A DNA stretch of 40,257 bases from Algicola sp. (lineage in GTDB: Bacteria > Bacteroidota > Bacteroidia > Flavobacteriales > Flavobacteriaceae). The notes under the pieces were generated by a model that saw nothing but the letters and a program-made list of their open reading frames with translations, did not search any database and was not told the origin of the DNA. Shown here piece after piece: positions 1 through 10,263 of this stretch. Numbering within the stretch: the first letter of the stretch is position 1; the number at the start of each line of letters is the position of its first letter. Where the stretch lies: contig JAAEZL010000016.1 in assembly GCA_018222875.1 (NCBI GenBank), positions 1 to 40,257 of the forward strand, read 5' to 3'. The position numbers were made by a program, and so were the translations under genes.

Positions 1-22
1 TTAGGATGTGCCATTTTATATG

Positions 23-577
23 TTATTTATCCGTTAATAGTTTTTTTAATGTATTCCAACGAGGATCAATATCCTCTGATGTTTCTTCTTTTTCTTCTAA
101 GCCTTTTGGGCTTAATTCTTCTAGTTTTTTAAGTATGTCTGAGTCCAATGTGCCATCTTCTACTCCAGGATGTACCCGTTTGGCAGGCATAGACAATATG
201 ATTAACTCATAAATATATTGAGCAACATTTATTTCGTACTCGCCATGTGGCAATATCACGATATCTTCAAACTCATCATTATATTCATCTCCAAACTTAA
301 CAACCAACTTAAACTGGCCGTCAACGGCTTGATCATAGGGCTCGTTTGTAAGGTCACAGTTGACATTAACACTTCCAGAAACTTCAAAATGCAACTCCAA
401 TAGTGTTGATTTTTTTTCTAAAAGCAATGTTGTCTCCACAGCTACATCATTAAAATCATCATACTCAAAATGTTCAAAGAACTTTTTATCAATCTGATAA
501 TCAAAATGGTGCTTTCCAACTTTGAGACCAACATACGGTATCGTAAATTCCTTCAAGGGCTTCATCATCGCATTCAT
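23..577 (-). CDS. DUF177 / YceD family protein
   Basis: 184-aa ORF with YceD-like text (FEYDDFNDVAVETTLLLEKKSTLLELHFEVSGSVNVNCDLTNEPYDQ...). Next to pdxA, as is common in Bacteroidota. Confidence 0.8.
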   Translation of the reverse strand: MNAMMKPLKEFTIPYVGLKVGKHHFDYQIDKKFFEHFEYDDFNDVAVETTLLLEKKSTLLELHFEVSGSVNVNCDLTNEPYDQAVDGQFKLVVKFGDEYNDEFEDIVILPHGEYEINVAQYIYELIILSMPAKRVHPGVEDGTLDSDILKKLEELSPKGLEEKEETSEDIDPRWNTLKKLLTDK

Positions 578-637
578 TTTGAGCCTGCAAATATATAAAT
601 TTTAATTAATTAAACGAGGGTTATAAACAAAAAATGT

Positions 638-1684
638 TTATATCTTTTTAGGCACCTTTTTTAAAGGGTTCTTGGCGTATTTTTTATATTCCTTTCTGTT
701 TTTATAGACCTCGATCGCAGTAAAAACCGCTGCCTTGAACGACCCGTTATCTGCGTCTCCTTTACCAGCGATTTCAAAGGCAGTTCCATGGTCTGGAGAC
801 GTTCTTACTTTAGTGAGACCAGCCGTGTAGTTAACACCATGACCAAACGCAATCGTTTTAAAAGGTATTAAGCCTTGATCGTGATAGGCTGCAATGATGG
901 CATCAAAATTTTTGTAGTTACCCGAACCAAAAAAACTATCGGCTGAGTAGGGACCATATACCATTTTTCCACTTTCCTTAATTTTTTGTAGCGTAGGTCT
1001 TAACACCGTATCATCTTCCTCACCTATTACACCATTGTCTCCAGCGTGTGGGTTAATCCCCAACACTGCAATTTTAGGTTTACTTATTCGGAAATCAGAT
1101 TTTAAGGAATTGTAAACGGTGTCTACTTTCTCATTAATAAGCTCCGTTGTAATATACTGTGGCACATCTTTTACGGGAACATGATCTGTAAGTAAACCTA
1201 CTTTCAAGGTTTCAGTGACCATGAACATTAAGCTATTTCCTCCTAATTTTTCTGTTAAATAACCGGTATGTCCCGGGAATTTAAAGCTATCTGATTGAAT
1301 GTTGTGTTTATGAATTGGCGCTGTCACTAAGACATCAATAACATCATTTTTTAAGGCTATTGTTGCTGCTTCCAACGACTTTATAGCAAACGCTCCAATT
1401 GTTACATCTTCTTCTCCGAAATTTATAGTGACATTGTCTTTCCAAACATTAAGGACGTTTACTTTGCCATCCAATATTTGGTCGGTATGATTAATCCCAT
1501 GGAAATTAATACTGCTTTTAAAATGCTTCTTAACAAAAGACATGGTCTTGATAGATGCAAAAATTACTGGCGTACAAAACTCTAACATTCTGGTGTCTTC
1601 AAATGTCTTAATGACAATTTCAGAACCTATGCCATTAAGATCACCAATCGAAATTCCCAATATTATTTTTTTGTCTTTTTCCAT
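638..1684 (-). CDS. pdxA: 4-hydroxythreonine-4-phosphate dehydrogenase; start probably MEKDKK at 1684 rather than the ORF limit 1732
   Basis: Typical PdxA segments: GISIGDLNGIGSEIVIKTF, TAPIHKHNIQSDSFKFPGHTGYL, LGINPHAGDNGVIGEED, AAYHDQGLIPFKTIAFGHGVNYTAGL, RTSPDHGTAFEIAGKG. Confidence 0.95.
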   Translation of the reverse strand: MEKDKKIILGISIGDLNGIGSEIVIKTFEDTRMLEFCTPVIFASIKTMSFVKKHFKSSINFHGINHTDQILDGKVNVLNVWKDNVTINFGEEDVTIGAFAIKSLEAATIALKNDVIDVLVTAPIHKHNIQSDSFKFPGHTGYLTEKLGGNSLMFMVTETLKVGLLTDHVPVKDVPQYITTELINEKVDTVYNSLKSDFRISKPKIAVLGINPHAGDNGVIGEEDDTVLRPTLQKIKESGKMVYGPYSADSFFGSGNYKNFDAIIAAYHDQGLIPFKTIAFGHGVNYTAGLTKVRTSPDHGTAFEIAGKGDADNGSFKAAVFTAIEVYKNRKEYKKYAKNPLKKVPKKI

Positions 1685-1744
1685 GTAGATGTTATCTATT
1701 GTCCGTAATTTTATATTTGCAAATTTAACCAATTATTCGACACT

Positions 1745-2335
1745 ATGTTTACAGGAATTATTGAAGATTTTGGCGTTGTCACCAACCTAGTCAAAGATCA
1801 AGACAATTTACATATCACTGTTCAAAGCGCCATGACTCCAGCATTAAAAATTGATCAAAGTGTTGCGCATAATGGCGTTTGTTTGACTGTTGTAGCCATA
1901 GATGGTGACAATTACACCGTTACCGCTATCCAAGAAACAATACTAAAAACCAATATTAGTGATTTAAAAATTGGTGATATCATAAATTTAGAACGTGCCA
2001 TGAAACTCGGTGATCGCTTAGACGGTCACATTGTTCAAGGACATGTGGATCAAATTGGCACGTGTGAAAACATTAAAGAAGCCAATGGGAGTTGGTTGTT
2101 TACATTTAGCTATGACCAAAGTTTAGGCAATGTAACTATAGAAAAAGGTTCGATAACCGTGAATGGCGTAAGTCTTACCGTTGTTAATTCTGGTAATAAC
2201 ACGTTTAGCGTTGCAATTATACCCTATACTTATGAGCACACAAATTTCAAACAACTTAAAAGTAACTCAAAAGTTAATTTAGAGTTTGATGTCTTAGGGA
2301 AATATATCAAGAGATTATATGAAGCCAGACTGTAG
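1745..2335 (+). CDS. ribE: riboflavin synthase subunit alpha
   Basis: MFTGIIEDFG start, internal duplication, HNGVCLTV and VNGVSLTVV motifs, RLDGHIVQGHVD. Confidence 0.95.
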   Translation: MFTGIIEDFGVVTNLVKDQDNLHITVQSAMTPALKIDQSVAHNGVCLTVVAIDGDNYTVTAIQETILKTNISDLKIGDIINLERAMKLGDRLDGHIVQGHVDQIGTCENIKEANGSWLFTFSYDQSLGNVTIEKGSITVNGVSLTVVNSGNNTFSVAIIPYTYEHTNFKQLKSNSKVNLEFDVLGKYIKRLYEARL

Positions 2336-2339
2336 TGAT

Positions 2340-2543
2340 CTATTCTTCAGAGGTGTTCTTCAATGCTTTTTTGATTCCTATGATACTACCTAAAATTAGA
2401 GCAATAGTCGTAAAACCATCAATTGGTAATCCAGGTGGTGGTGGTGGCATTGGAGGAGGTGGATCTCCACCTTGAGCAGCACATACAAAACTTATTAACA
2501 CAAATAAGATAGAGGCTAGCATTTTCTTGTTTTGTATTCTCAT
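2340..2543 (-). CDS. small signal-peptide, proline-rich protein with PID-CTERM-like sorting tail
   Basis: 67 aa: hydrophobic N-terminus, GGDPPPPMPPPPPGLPIDGFTTIALILGSIIGIKKALK. PIDG followed by a TM segment and basic tail resembles the PID-CTERM signal. Confidence 0.6.
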   Translation of the reverse strand: MRIQNKKMLASILFVLISFVCAAQGGDPPPPMPPPPPGLPIDGFTTIALILGSIIGIKKALKNTSEE

Positions 2544-2812
2544 TAGGCGTAAATGTATAAAAAAAAAGGTCTCAACAAAATTTTATAGCAAAAAAACATC
2601 CATAAAACGCAAAAAAAATCGACCAAATACCGATTGTAGGGGTTTTTGCGTTAAATAAATACTAAAACCAAATATATGCTTTTTTATGATATTCTAAAGA
2701 AAAAGTCAAAATTTTTAGTTTTAAATAATTGTTATGTTGCATTTTACAGCTATACATACGTAACTTTTTTCAATGCGGTTTTAAAAAATAATAAATGACA
2801 TTGCACTTTTAT

Positions 2813-3562
2813 TTAGCGATGCATTTGGTCTAGGACCTCAATAACCTCCGTCTTTTTTCGAACAGAGACTGGAACGTTTTCTCCATTTTTAAGCATTAAG
2901 TAACCGCCATCCGTTTTTATAAAGGCACTGATGCATTGCATATTAACCAAATGACTTTGATGCACTCTAATAAATCCACAAGGTTTTAAAAGGTCTGCAA
3001 AATACTTTAGTGTTTTAGTCACAAAAATCTTTTGACCGTTCTCCAAATAAAACATCGTGTTGTTGCTATCGGATTCACAACGCACAATATCATCTAAACT
3101 GACAATGATAATTTTATCAAGCGTATGTAAAGAAATTTTATCTGGTTTTTTTTCAGGTGCTGACAAAGTCTCCTTGAGAATTTCCAGGCGTTCCTTCGAT
3201 GGTTGAATATGTTGCTTAGCCCTTTCAATCGCCGTTGATAATTCTTCATTTGAATAGGGCTTGAGTACATAATCAATAGCTGCAAATTTGAAAGCTTTAA
3301 TCGCAAATTCATCACTAGCAGTGACAAATATAATCTTGGACTTTAGGTCTGGAAAAATCTCGAGAATATCAAAACCAGTACCATCACCTAACATGATATC
3401 CAAAAAAAGAATATCTGGCTGAGTTTTTCTCAAGAGTTTTGCAGCCTCTACCACACTTTGTGCCGTATCAATGACGTTAATATCTGGATGCTGCTGCTTG
3501 ATATCACTTTTTAAAAGTGCCAAGGCATCCTTCATGTCTTCTATTATAATTGCTGTCAACAT
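2813..3562 (-). CDS. LytTR-family response regulator
   Basis: Receiver (IIIEDMKDAL, DILFLDIMLGDGTGFDIL, FVTASDEFAIKAF, YVLKPY) and LytTR DNA-binding domain (FIRVHQSHLVNMQCISAFIKTDGGYLMLKNGENVPVSVRKK). Confidence 0.93.
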   Translation of the reverse strand: MLTAIIIEDMKDALALLKSDIKQQHPDINVIDTAQSVVEAAKLLRKTQPDILFLDIMLGDGTGFDILEIFPDLKSKIIFVTASDEFAIKAFKFAAIDYVLKPYSNEELSTAIERAKQHIQPSKERLEILKETLSAPEKKPDKISLHTLDKIIIVSLDDIVRCESDSNNTMFYLENGQKIFVTKTLKYFADLLKPCGFIRVHQSHLVNMQCISAFIKTDGGYLMLKNGENVPVSVRKKTEVIEVLDQMHR

Positions 3563-3564
3563 AT

Positions 3565-6500
3565 TTAATAATCGGTTTCTAATGGCAATTTAAATGATAT
3601 CCTTGTACCACCTATAGTGCCATCCTCATTCTTTATTTCTGAAATTTTTAAAGCACCTTTTCCTGAAATAGATTCAAGTCGTTCTTTGGTGACTGTAAGT
3701 GCCATTGACTGATGATCTGTTTTTTGTTTTTGCTCTTGTGATTTAAAGATTCCTACACCATTATCAATAATGGTTACGTGCAAAAAGTTAGATGCTTCTT
3801 TAAAATGCAAGGTCAGTTCTCCATCTCGAGGACTATTTAAAATGCCATGTCTTATCGCGTTCTCAACAAACGGTTGTATGAGCATAGGTGGTACCAAAAG
3901 TTCCTCTGGATCAATTTGAGAATCTAATACGATGTCATAAGAAAATGAGCGTTCTGACATCAGTTGCTCAACTTCAATGTAATGCTTTAAAGTACTAATC
4001 TCTTGATCTAGACTTATAAGGTCTTTTCTAGAATTCACGAGTGTTTCCCGAAGTAAGGTTGCAAAACTATTGACTGTTTTATTCATTTTGTCGGGTTTTG
4101 ACAAAGCCATCGCTTTAATTCCATTAAGGACATTAAAAATAAAATGAGGATTCATTTGCAGTCGCAAAGCTTTTTGTTCTAATGATAACAAATGGTTTTC
4201 TAATTTTAACCGCTCTTTTTCCTTGGTGTTTTTCCTTTTAAGCCTTTTAACGTATTGAAATACCAAGAAAGCAATAAAAAGACTAACCATGGCAATTATC
4301 GCCCATTGAAACCATGGTTTTTTATACATAGGTGGTTCAATGTAAAAGGAGAAGCTTATAGGGTCACTTTGCTTCCACCTGTAGTTTCTGGATTGTACCA
4401 TAAAGTTATAAGCACCAAAATTAAGCTCTGAAAAATCCTGAGTTTCGTTAGTCGTCCATGGACTCCATTCATTGTTATTTAATTTGTAACGATATTCTAC
4501 ACCATTGGGATGATCTAAATCTATCGTCTTATAGGAAAAGCTAATTTGCGTTTGTTCAGGAGGTAATTTTAAAACTTTGTCATTATTATTCCAGGTCCCT
4601 AAGTTCAGAGAGTCTAAACTCTTATAGGCTACTTTTACATCTTCTAAATACAGTTCAGGCTTTTTCGTGTCTTGTGTGCTCTCCATTGGTCGATACTCGG
4701 TAAGACCATACAATGCACCGAACCATAAATGGCCCTTATTGTCTTTATCAACGGCATTTAAACAGGTTTCCATTCCTGAAAAGCCGTCATTTCTTCCGAA
4801 GAAAAAAGCATCCTTAATGATATTGTCCTTATCGAGTTCTAACTTATCAACGCCACGTTCTGTACCAACCCATAAATAGCCTTGGTTATCAAAAATGAGC
4901 TGATAGATATTTTCAGAAGTTGTTTTTTTAATACCCGTCAGTTTTTTAAAATTGGAAAATTCATCATCTCTAGACCACCAAATACCTTTTCCAGCGGTAC
5001 CAAGGAACACCGAGTTTTTATCGAACAATATGGTATTAATTGGAGTGCTTTGATTCAACACATTCCCTAGGTGTGTAATGTCGTTGTTTTTTAAATATCC
5101 TAAATGTCCGTTCTGTGTCGAATACCAGAGTCTTCCTGTTGGATCTTTCACCATATCCTTTATGAATAAATCTTGAATTCCGTCTACTTTGGCATAGATC
5201 TTTTTAATCGTCAAGCTATCCGTTTTTGGGTTATAGTTAAATTTTACAATACCGCTTGAGTAGGTGGCCGCATAAATAGCATCTTTATCTACATGAATTT
5301 TTCTAATCCAATCGTAAGGAAAGCCATTTTCAGTATTTAATACTTTTGAGACAAACACTTCCTTGGGCAATTTAGTCTTCCTGTTTTTTAGTGTATCAAC
5401 CACAAGAGAGTCTTTGATATAGCTTCCGTGGAACAATAATCCGCGACCATCAGAACCAGCCCATAAGTTTCCTTTTTGATCGCTGGTGATGGTTTTTATT
5501 TTTACCTCGGAAAAAGTTTGAGGTATGTCTATATCATGAATGCCAAAATTATCAATCCGCATCAGTCCGCTTTCAGAATTGGAAATCCAAATAGCATTGT
5601 TATCATGATGCACAGCATACACGCGATTACCATTGAGTCCAGTTTCTGTATCAAAATGCTTAAAGTTATTCTGAAAATACTTGTACAATCCACCACCTGA
5701 AGTTCCTATCCATATATTAGATTGCCGATCCTGAAATATTTGTCTAACGTTCGGTACTGAAAGTCCGTTAGCACTATTTAAAAAGAACATGTCGTTATAT
5801 GACTCTGTATTCAAAACCGAAATACCCTGACTATCTGTAGCAAGCCACAACTCATCATTATTTAAAAGGGTCGTACTATTAATTCGTAAGGGCTCACGTA
5901 ATAGCAATTGATCATCAAAATTAGAAGGGTCAAAAATGATAGTTCCATCGTCAAACGTCGATGCAAAGATTTTTTGGTTCACACCTAATAATGCTGTAAA
6001 ATCATTCCGTTCAAGCTTTTCAAGCGTATTCGCTTTATCCTTTAGACTTTTGAAACGCCACAAACCATCTTGGCTCGCTATCCAATACTGTTGGTCGAAA
6101 AACATAAAATCCTTGATAGATATGTCATCGAGTTCCGAGTTCAGTTTTATTTTCTCTGCGGAAACATCCTTATTGACTAAGAATAACCCATTTACTGTTA
6201 GGGCATATAAATTGTCTTGTACCACACAAAGTTTGTTCACTTCTGGCAAATCGATATGCTCAAACCGATTGTTTTTCAATTTTACCGAAACCCCTAACTG
6301 TGATCCTATATATAAAGTATTATTATTAATGACCAGAGACGAAATATAATTAGATGCTAAACCATGAGTCTCATTAAACACCTTAAACTCGGTACCGTCA
6401 AAACGCGCTAAACCACCACCTTGAGTTCCAACCCACAGGTAACCTTTCTCGTCCTGAACAATCGCATAAACCTGTGATTGCGGCAAACCATCTTCGAGGG

Positions 6501-6594
6501 TATAGGCGCGTAATTGTTTGTTTTGGGTGAACGCTAAGCACACCATTCCGAAGAAAAAAGAAAGAAGAAGGTATGTGGTTTTATTTTTCAACAA
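3565..6594 (-). CDS. two-component regulator-propeller / Y_Y_Y / LytS-type sensor histidine kinase
   Basis: Repeated WVGT.GGGL propeller motifs, Y_Y_Y-like segment, TM helix, LQMNPHFIFNVLNGIKAM and HATPase (PMLIQPFVENAIRHGI, DNGVGI). Adjacent to the LytTR regulator gene. Confidence 0.93.
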   Translation of the reverse strand: MLKNKTTYLLLSFFFGMVCLAFTQNKQLRAYTLEDGLPQSQVYAIVQDEKGYLWVGTQGGGLARFDGTEFKVFNETHGLASNYISSLVINNNTLYIGSQLGVSVKLKNNRFEHIDLPEVNKLCVVQDNLYALTVNGLFLVNKDVSAEKIKLNSELDDISIKDFMFFDQQYWIASQDGLWRFKSLKDKANTLEKLERNDFTALLGVNQKIFASTFDDGTIIFDPSNFDDQLLLREPLRINSTTLLNNDELWLATDSQGISVLNTESYNDMFFLNSANGLSVPNVRQIFQDRQSNIWIGTSGGGLYKYFQNNFKHFDTETGLNGNRVYAVHHDNNAIWISNSESGLMRIDNFGIHDIDIPQTFSEVKIKTITSDQKGNLWAGSDGRGLLFHGSYIKDSLVVDTLKNRKTKLPKEVFVSKVLNTENGFPYDWIRKIHVDKDAIYAATYSSGIVKFNYNPKTDSLTIKKIYAKVDGIQDLFIKDMVKDPTGRLWYSTQNGHLGYLKNNDITHLGNVLNQSTPINTILFDKNSVFLGTAGKGIWWSRDDEFSNFKKLTGIKKTTSENIYQLIFDNQGYLWVGTERGVDKLELDKDNIIKDAFFFGRNDGFSGMETCLNAVDKDNKGHLWFGALYGLTEYRPMESTQDTKKPELYLEDVKVAYKSLDSLNLGTWNNNDKVLKLPPEQTQISFSYKTIDLDHPNGVEYRYKLNNNEWSPWTTNETQDFSELNFGAYNFMVQSRNYRWKQSDPISFSFYIEPPMYKKPWFQWAIIAMVSLFIAFLVFQYVKRLKRKNTKEKERLKLENHLLSLEQKALRLQMNPHFIFNVLNGIKAMALSKPDKMNKTVNSFATLLRETLVNSRKDLISLDQEISTLKHYIEVEQLMSERSFSYDIVLDSQIDPEELLVPPMLIQPFVENAIRHGILNSPRDGELTLHFKEASNFLHVTIIDNGVGIFKSQEQKQKTDHQSMALTVTKERLESISGKGALKISEIKNEDGTIGGTRISFKLPLETDY

Positions 6595-6676
6595 AGTTTA
6601 TTTATGGTATTGCAACTTACAATTTTGAACGCATTTTATAAGGTTGAAGTATCTACAATTTTTATGAATGTCAAAA

Positions 6677-6707
6677 AGCGCTGCACTCCATAAGAAGGTA
6701 CAGCGCT
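6677..6707 (-). terminator. rho-independent terminator downstream of the SH3-like gene
   Basis: AGCGCTG...CAGCGCT inverted repeat, followed on the minus strand by TTTTT. Confidence 0.6.
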
Positions 6708-6737
6708 CAAAACATGAATTACAACATCAACTCATTA

Positions 6738-7478
6738 TTAATTATCCAATTCGCAGGTAAACGCATAGCTTTCTTTATCTGACTTTACTTTTTCCAAAGC
6801 AACCAGTGTAGAGGTTTGCATGAGTTTATTATTCTTAAAAACGATAAACGAAGTGGTTTTTTCATCATTACAAGGTTCACCTTTGGTACTGCAAAGACTA
6901 ATCACATCAACGCCATAGGTATTGGCTTCTCTATCAATGAGATTGACTAAATCATGTGATAAATCTTCCGACTTTACAAATATCTTGTCAAGTTCTACGC
7001 CATTTCTTACAGCTCGAAGTTGGAAACGTTTGTATCCTTTATAATCTTTACCAGCCTCTCCAAATACAAATTTTATCTCAGGATTGATCTGACTGACCAT
7101 GGTTTTTTGAGAGATGAGTCCTCCCCAGATCCAACCCACTTGCGGACCCATTTTTATTTTATAGAATCTGCTAGTCACGCCATTAATGGTTTGTGGTGTT
7201 TCGCTTTTTGCCAATAATCTTACACGAGTTCCAATAGTAATGGTCGTTAATTTTTCACAGTGCACAGAGGCACAATCACGTAATGCCACATCATCAGCCA
7301 TTAAATATTGTGTGGCTTGAGTAGCAGAGTTCGTGTACACATCAAATTCAACTTCTTTTGATTGTCCGTAGATATCTGAAGCGATTAAGAATACGGCTAC
7401 TACCAATAAGCTTTGGAAGATTCTCGCCATGGTGTTTTGATTTTTTTCAAGTGTTTGGGTGTTCTTTAAAGTTTTCAT
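6738..7478 (-). CDS. secreted SH3-domain-like protein; the ORF track extends it to 7649 through the att site, but a start at 7478 (MKTLKN) or just downstream is more plausible
   Basis: Signal-peptide-like ARIFQSLLVVAVFLIASDIYGQ, then bacterial-SH3-like LMADDVALRDCASVHCEKLTTITIGTRVRLLA...VGWIWGGLIS. Confidence 0.6.
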   Translation of the reverse strand: MKTLKNTQTLEKNQNTMARIFQSLLVVAVFLIASDIYGQSKEVEFDVYTNSATQATQYLMADDVALRDCASVHCEKLTTITIGTRVRLLAKSETPQTINGVTSRFYKIKMGPQVGWIWGGLISQKTMVSQINPEIKFVFGEAGKDYKGYKRFQLRAVRNGVELDKIFVKSEDLSHDLVNLIDREANTYGVDVISLCSTKGEPCNDEKTTSFIVFKNNKLMQTSTLVALEKVKSDKESYAFTCELDN

Positions 7479-7600
7479 AGTATTCTGTTTTAATGGGTTT
7501 ATACTTATTTGATACCTCAAAGATAGCTGGAGACTCCACTGAAATTTGGACGCTTTTAGTATTCGTAGGGAATGGATTAGAATTCGTTCTAACCATAAAA

Positions 7601-7626
7601 AAAGCCTCACATTGCTGTGAAGCTTT
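7601..7626 (-). terminator. ancestral tRNA terminator hairpin left at the attL side
   Basis: AAAGCCTCACA-ttgc-TGTGAAGCTTT. On the minus strand the single mismatch is a G-U wobble, and TTTTTTT follows the stem. Confidence 0.65.
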
Positions 7627-7653
7627 AGTCTTATTAAAAGTGGTCCCACTTGG
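7622..7653. repeat. attL: 32-bp direct repeat containing the tRNA 3' end
   Basis: GCTTTAGTCTTATTAAAAGTGGTCCCACTTGG, identical to 40189-40220, located 160 bp from the integrase start. Confidence 0.93.
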
Positions 7654-7779
7654 ACTTATTTTATATTTATTCTATGTTATTCTATGTTACTCAAATGTAT
7701 TTAAAAAACTGATATATACTTGATTTTTATGTTTTATTAAATAAAAACGTATATTTGAAAACAACACAATTAAAGACAA

Positions 7780-7801
7780 TGTTGTCCCTAATGTTGTCTC
7801 T
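7780..7801 (+). repeat. candidate integrase arm-type sites (left pair)
   Basis: tgttgtccct (7780) and tgttgtctct (7792), 12-bp period; related pair near the right end. Confidence 0.45.
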
Positions 7802-7813
7802 TTATAATACATC

Positions 7814-9097
7814 ATGAGCACAATAAAATCTACAACCGGTACAGTTACTTTTAGATTAAAGAAAAACAAAACTACCAAAGAGTGCCCTATAATTTTTGAC
7901 TACAGTTATGGTAGAGGAAATAGGTTAAAACTTTCTACTGGCTACAAAATTCTAATAAAACATTGGGATCAAAAAGGTCAGCAAGTTCGTAATATCTCAA
8001 CTATTGCAAATCGAGAAGAAATCAATAACAAATTACTAGCAGCTAAGTCAAAATTCTTGACTTCCCTGACTTCTTTGGAGTCATCAAAAAAAGAAAACAA
8101 AGGTGTTCTAAAGAATATATTCTCTCAGGCTATGGGATGGGAAACTGAAAGTGACGAAAGAAAACAGAATTTCTTCACTTATGCACAAAACTTTATTAAT
8201 CTCCAAGAAAAATCATCTAACTCATCTAATTTTAGGTTAAACCCAATTACTATCAGGGCATATAAGCAAACTATAAAACAACTTAAGGATTTTAATAATG
8301 AACTGGATTTTGAAAGCATAGACATGACATTCTACTATTCTTTTGTGAGTTTTTTAGAAGAAAAATCCTATTCTTTAAATACTATAGGAAAACATATCAA
8401 AAATATTATTGCGTTGATGAACAGAGCCACAGAAGATGGTATAAACAACAATTTGAAATATAAACATCGGGATTTCAAGAGAGTTTCAGAGAAAACCTCA
8501 TCTATATACTTAAACTCAGATGAAATTGAATCTATTTACAATTTAGATTTGTCTTTCAACAAGGACTGGGAAAGAGCACGAGATGTTTTCATGATTGGTT
8601 ATTATACGGGACAAAGGGTTTCTGATTATAACGGCTTGACTAAACAGCACATAAAAGTATTTGAAGGACAAGAAGTCTTAGAAATTTATCAAAAGAAAAC
8701 TAAAAAGATCGTTTACATTCCTATTCATGATAACATTAAAGCGATTATGAATTTAAGATATAATGGCGGTTTTCCTGAAAAACTTTCGGACCAACAGATT
8801 AATGAATACATAAAAAAAGTTGGTAGAAAGGCAAAGATTAAAGATATTGTATTGACTAAAATTACCGTTGGTGGAGCAGTAAAAGAAGAAGCATTACCAA
8901 AACATAAATTAATTGGAACTCACACTGCTAGACGTTCTTTTTGTACAAATGCCTACTTATCCAAAATGCCTGTTATTGATATTATGGCTATAAGCGGACA
9001 CACCACAGAACGAGAATTTTATAATTACATAAAAGTCACGCCACAAGAACGCGCTATAAAGATTGCCGATTCAGCCTTTTTCAACACAACTATTTAA
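7814..9097 (+). CDS. tyrosine-type site-specific recombinase / integrase
   Basis: Bacteroidota Arm-DNA-binding-like N-terminus; catalytic core MIGYYTGQRVSDYNGL, HTARRSFCTNAYLSKMPVIDIMAISGHTTEREFYNYI (R...HxxR...H...Y). Confidence 0.95.
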   Translation: MSTIKSTTGTVTFRLKKNKTTKECPIIFDYSYGRGNRLKLSTGYKILIKHWDQKGQQVRNISTIANREEINNKLLAAKSKFLTSLTSLESSKKENKGVLKNIFSQAMGWETESDERKQNFFTYAQNFINLQEKSSNSSNFRLNPITIRAYKQTIKQLKDFNNELDFESIDMTFYYSFVSFLEEKSYSLNTIGKHIKNIIALMNRATEDGINNNLKYKHRDFKRVSEKTSSIYLNSDEIESIYNLDLSFNKDWERARDVFMIGYYTGQRVSDYNGLTKQHIKVFEGQEVLEIYQKKTKKIVYIPIHDNIKAIMNLRYNGGFPEKLSDQQINEYIKKVGRKAKIKDIVLTKITVGGAVKEEALPKHKLIGTHTARRSFCTNAYLSKMPVIDIMAISGHTTEREFYNYIKVTPQERAIKIADSAFFNTTI

Positions 9098-9114
9098 TAC
9101 TAACCTACACTACT

Positions 9115-9894
9115 ATGTATCAAGATATATTTGCAATTGACGACGTTTTATTTACTGAGCGTAAAAAAACTCAAAACCAAAGTCCTAAGTATTTACTTAA
9201 TAATTACAACTATTATCTCCCTAAACTTGATAAAGACTTTTACTTAAAATATTTTATGAGGGAACTATTGATTGATCTTGATATCATAGAGATAGATGAG
9301 TTTCTTGACAATCAATATATAAACTCTAAAAATCAAGATCAGTTTATTAAAGTAGTAACCCTAAAAGTAATTCCTACAATTGACACTATCATTAATAATG
9401 CTCAATTTTCAATGTCAGAAGGCGGATATTATGAAGAAACCAAATTAGAAGACGGTTTTATAGAAACTGAAGGTGTTGTTAAGAACGAGAAATATGAGTA
9501 TCGCAAGTTTTATCATATCGCTAGCTTAAGCAAGCTACAAGAAGATTTACTTCTTAGAAAAAAACTCATATCAGATTATTTAGCAAGAATTAATACGTTG
9601 CAAAACAATACCAATCCCAAATTATTAAAATGGTGTGGTAAACCAAGCCATTTAGCATTTATAATTAGAAAGTTAGTTGATGAAGGCTTCATAACAGCTC
9701 CAAAAGGTAACAATGGAGAAATCAATGCAACCGAACTCTCAAGGCAAATACTTGAATCTTTCTCATTAACTAATGAAACAACACTGAATACTCTAAGAGT
9801 TTATTCCAATTCTGACTCCGACAGATTCCACGATCTAAATGATAACTTTGTTAATCAGGGCTTTAGCCTTCCAAATTCAGCTTTACTCGGTTAG
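9115..9894 (+). CDS. RteC-like protein
   Basis: YHIASLSKLQEDLLLRKKLISDYLARI and LKWCGKPSHLAFIIRKLVDEGFI resemble the RteC family (LxWTGS...ALVELIYAL); position next to the integrase. Confidence 0.6.
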   Translation: MYQDIFAIDDVLFTERKKTQNQSPKYLLNNYNYYLPKLDKDFYLKYFMRELLIDLDIIEIDEFLDNQYINSKNQDQFIKVVTLKVIPTIDTIINNAQFSMSEGGYYEETKLEDGFIETEGVVKNEKYEYRKFYHIASLSKLQEDLLLRKKLISDYLARINTLQNNTNPKLLKWCGKPSHLAFIIRKLVDEGFITAPKGNNGEINATELSRQILESFSLTNETTLNTLRVYSNSDSDRFHDLNDNFVNQGFSLPNSALLG

Positions 9895-9973
9895 GTATCG
9901 ATACCCTTAGATACCTAAAAAAAGTTCATTTGAGTGTATGTTTGTCTTATAAAATGCAAACAAATACAGTTAA

Positions 9974-10261
9974 ATGGATTCTAAACAAGTACATCTTTAT
10001 CAAATCAGTCCTGAGGAACTAAAATCAGATTTTCTGCTTGGAGTAGACGCCAAATTGAAAAAGTATTTTGAGAAATACCCTCCCATTAAAAATGAAGATG
10101 ACGAGTTAATGACGGTAGATGAAACCATAAAATTTCTTAAGTGTTCTAAGCAAGCTCTTTATAATTGGAGGAAAAATGGAATTCTACCTTCATTTCGCTT
10201 AGGCAATCGAGTGTATTATCGTAAGAGCGACATTTTTTCCAAACTAGTTAAGCAGGAATAG
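9974..10261 (+). CDS. excisionase-like helix-turn-helix (MerR-type) protein
   Basis: LMTVDETIKFLKCSKQALYNWRKNGILPSFRLGNRVYYRKSDI, canonical HTH_17. Confidence 0.85.
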   Translation: MDSKQVHLYQISPEELKSDFLLGVDAKLKKYFEKYPPIKNEDDELMTVDETIKFLKCSKQALYNWRKNGILPSFRLGNRVYYRKSDIFSKLVKQE

Positions 10262-10263
10262 TT

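Noticed and set aside
7479-7649. N-terminal extension of the SH3-like ORF through the attL site
   Set aside because: The extension lacks signal-peptide character and crosses the terminator and att repeat; internal Met codons before the signal peptide are better starts.
7671-7690. Two tandem copies of TCTATGTTAT next to attL
   Set aside because: Only two short copies and no counterpart at the right end, unlike the TGTTGTCCCT pairs.
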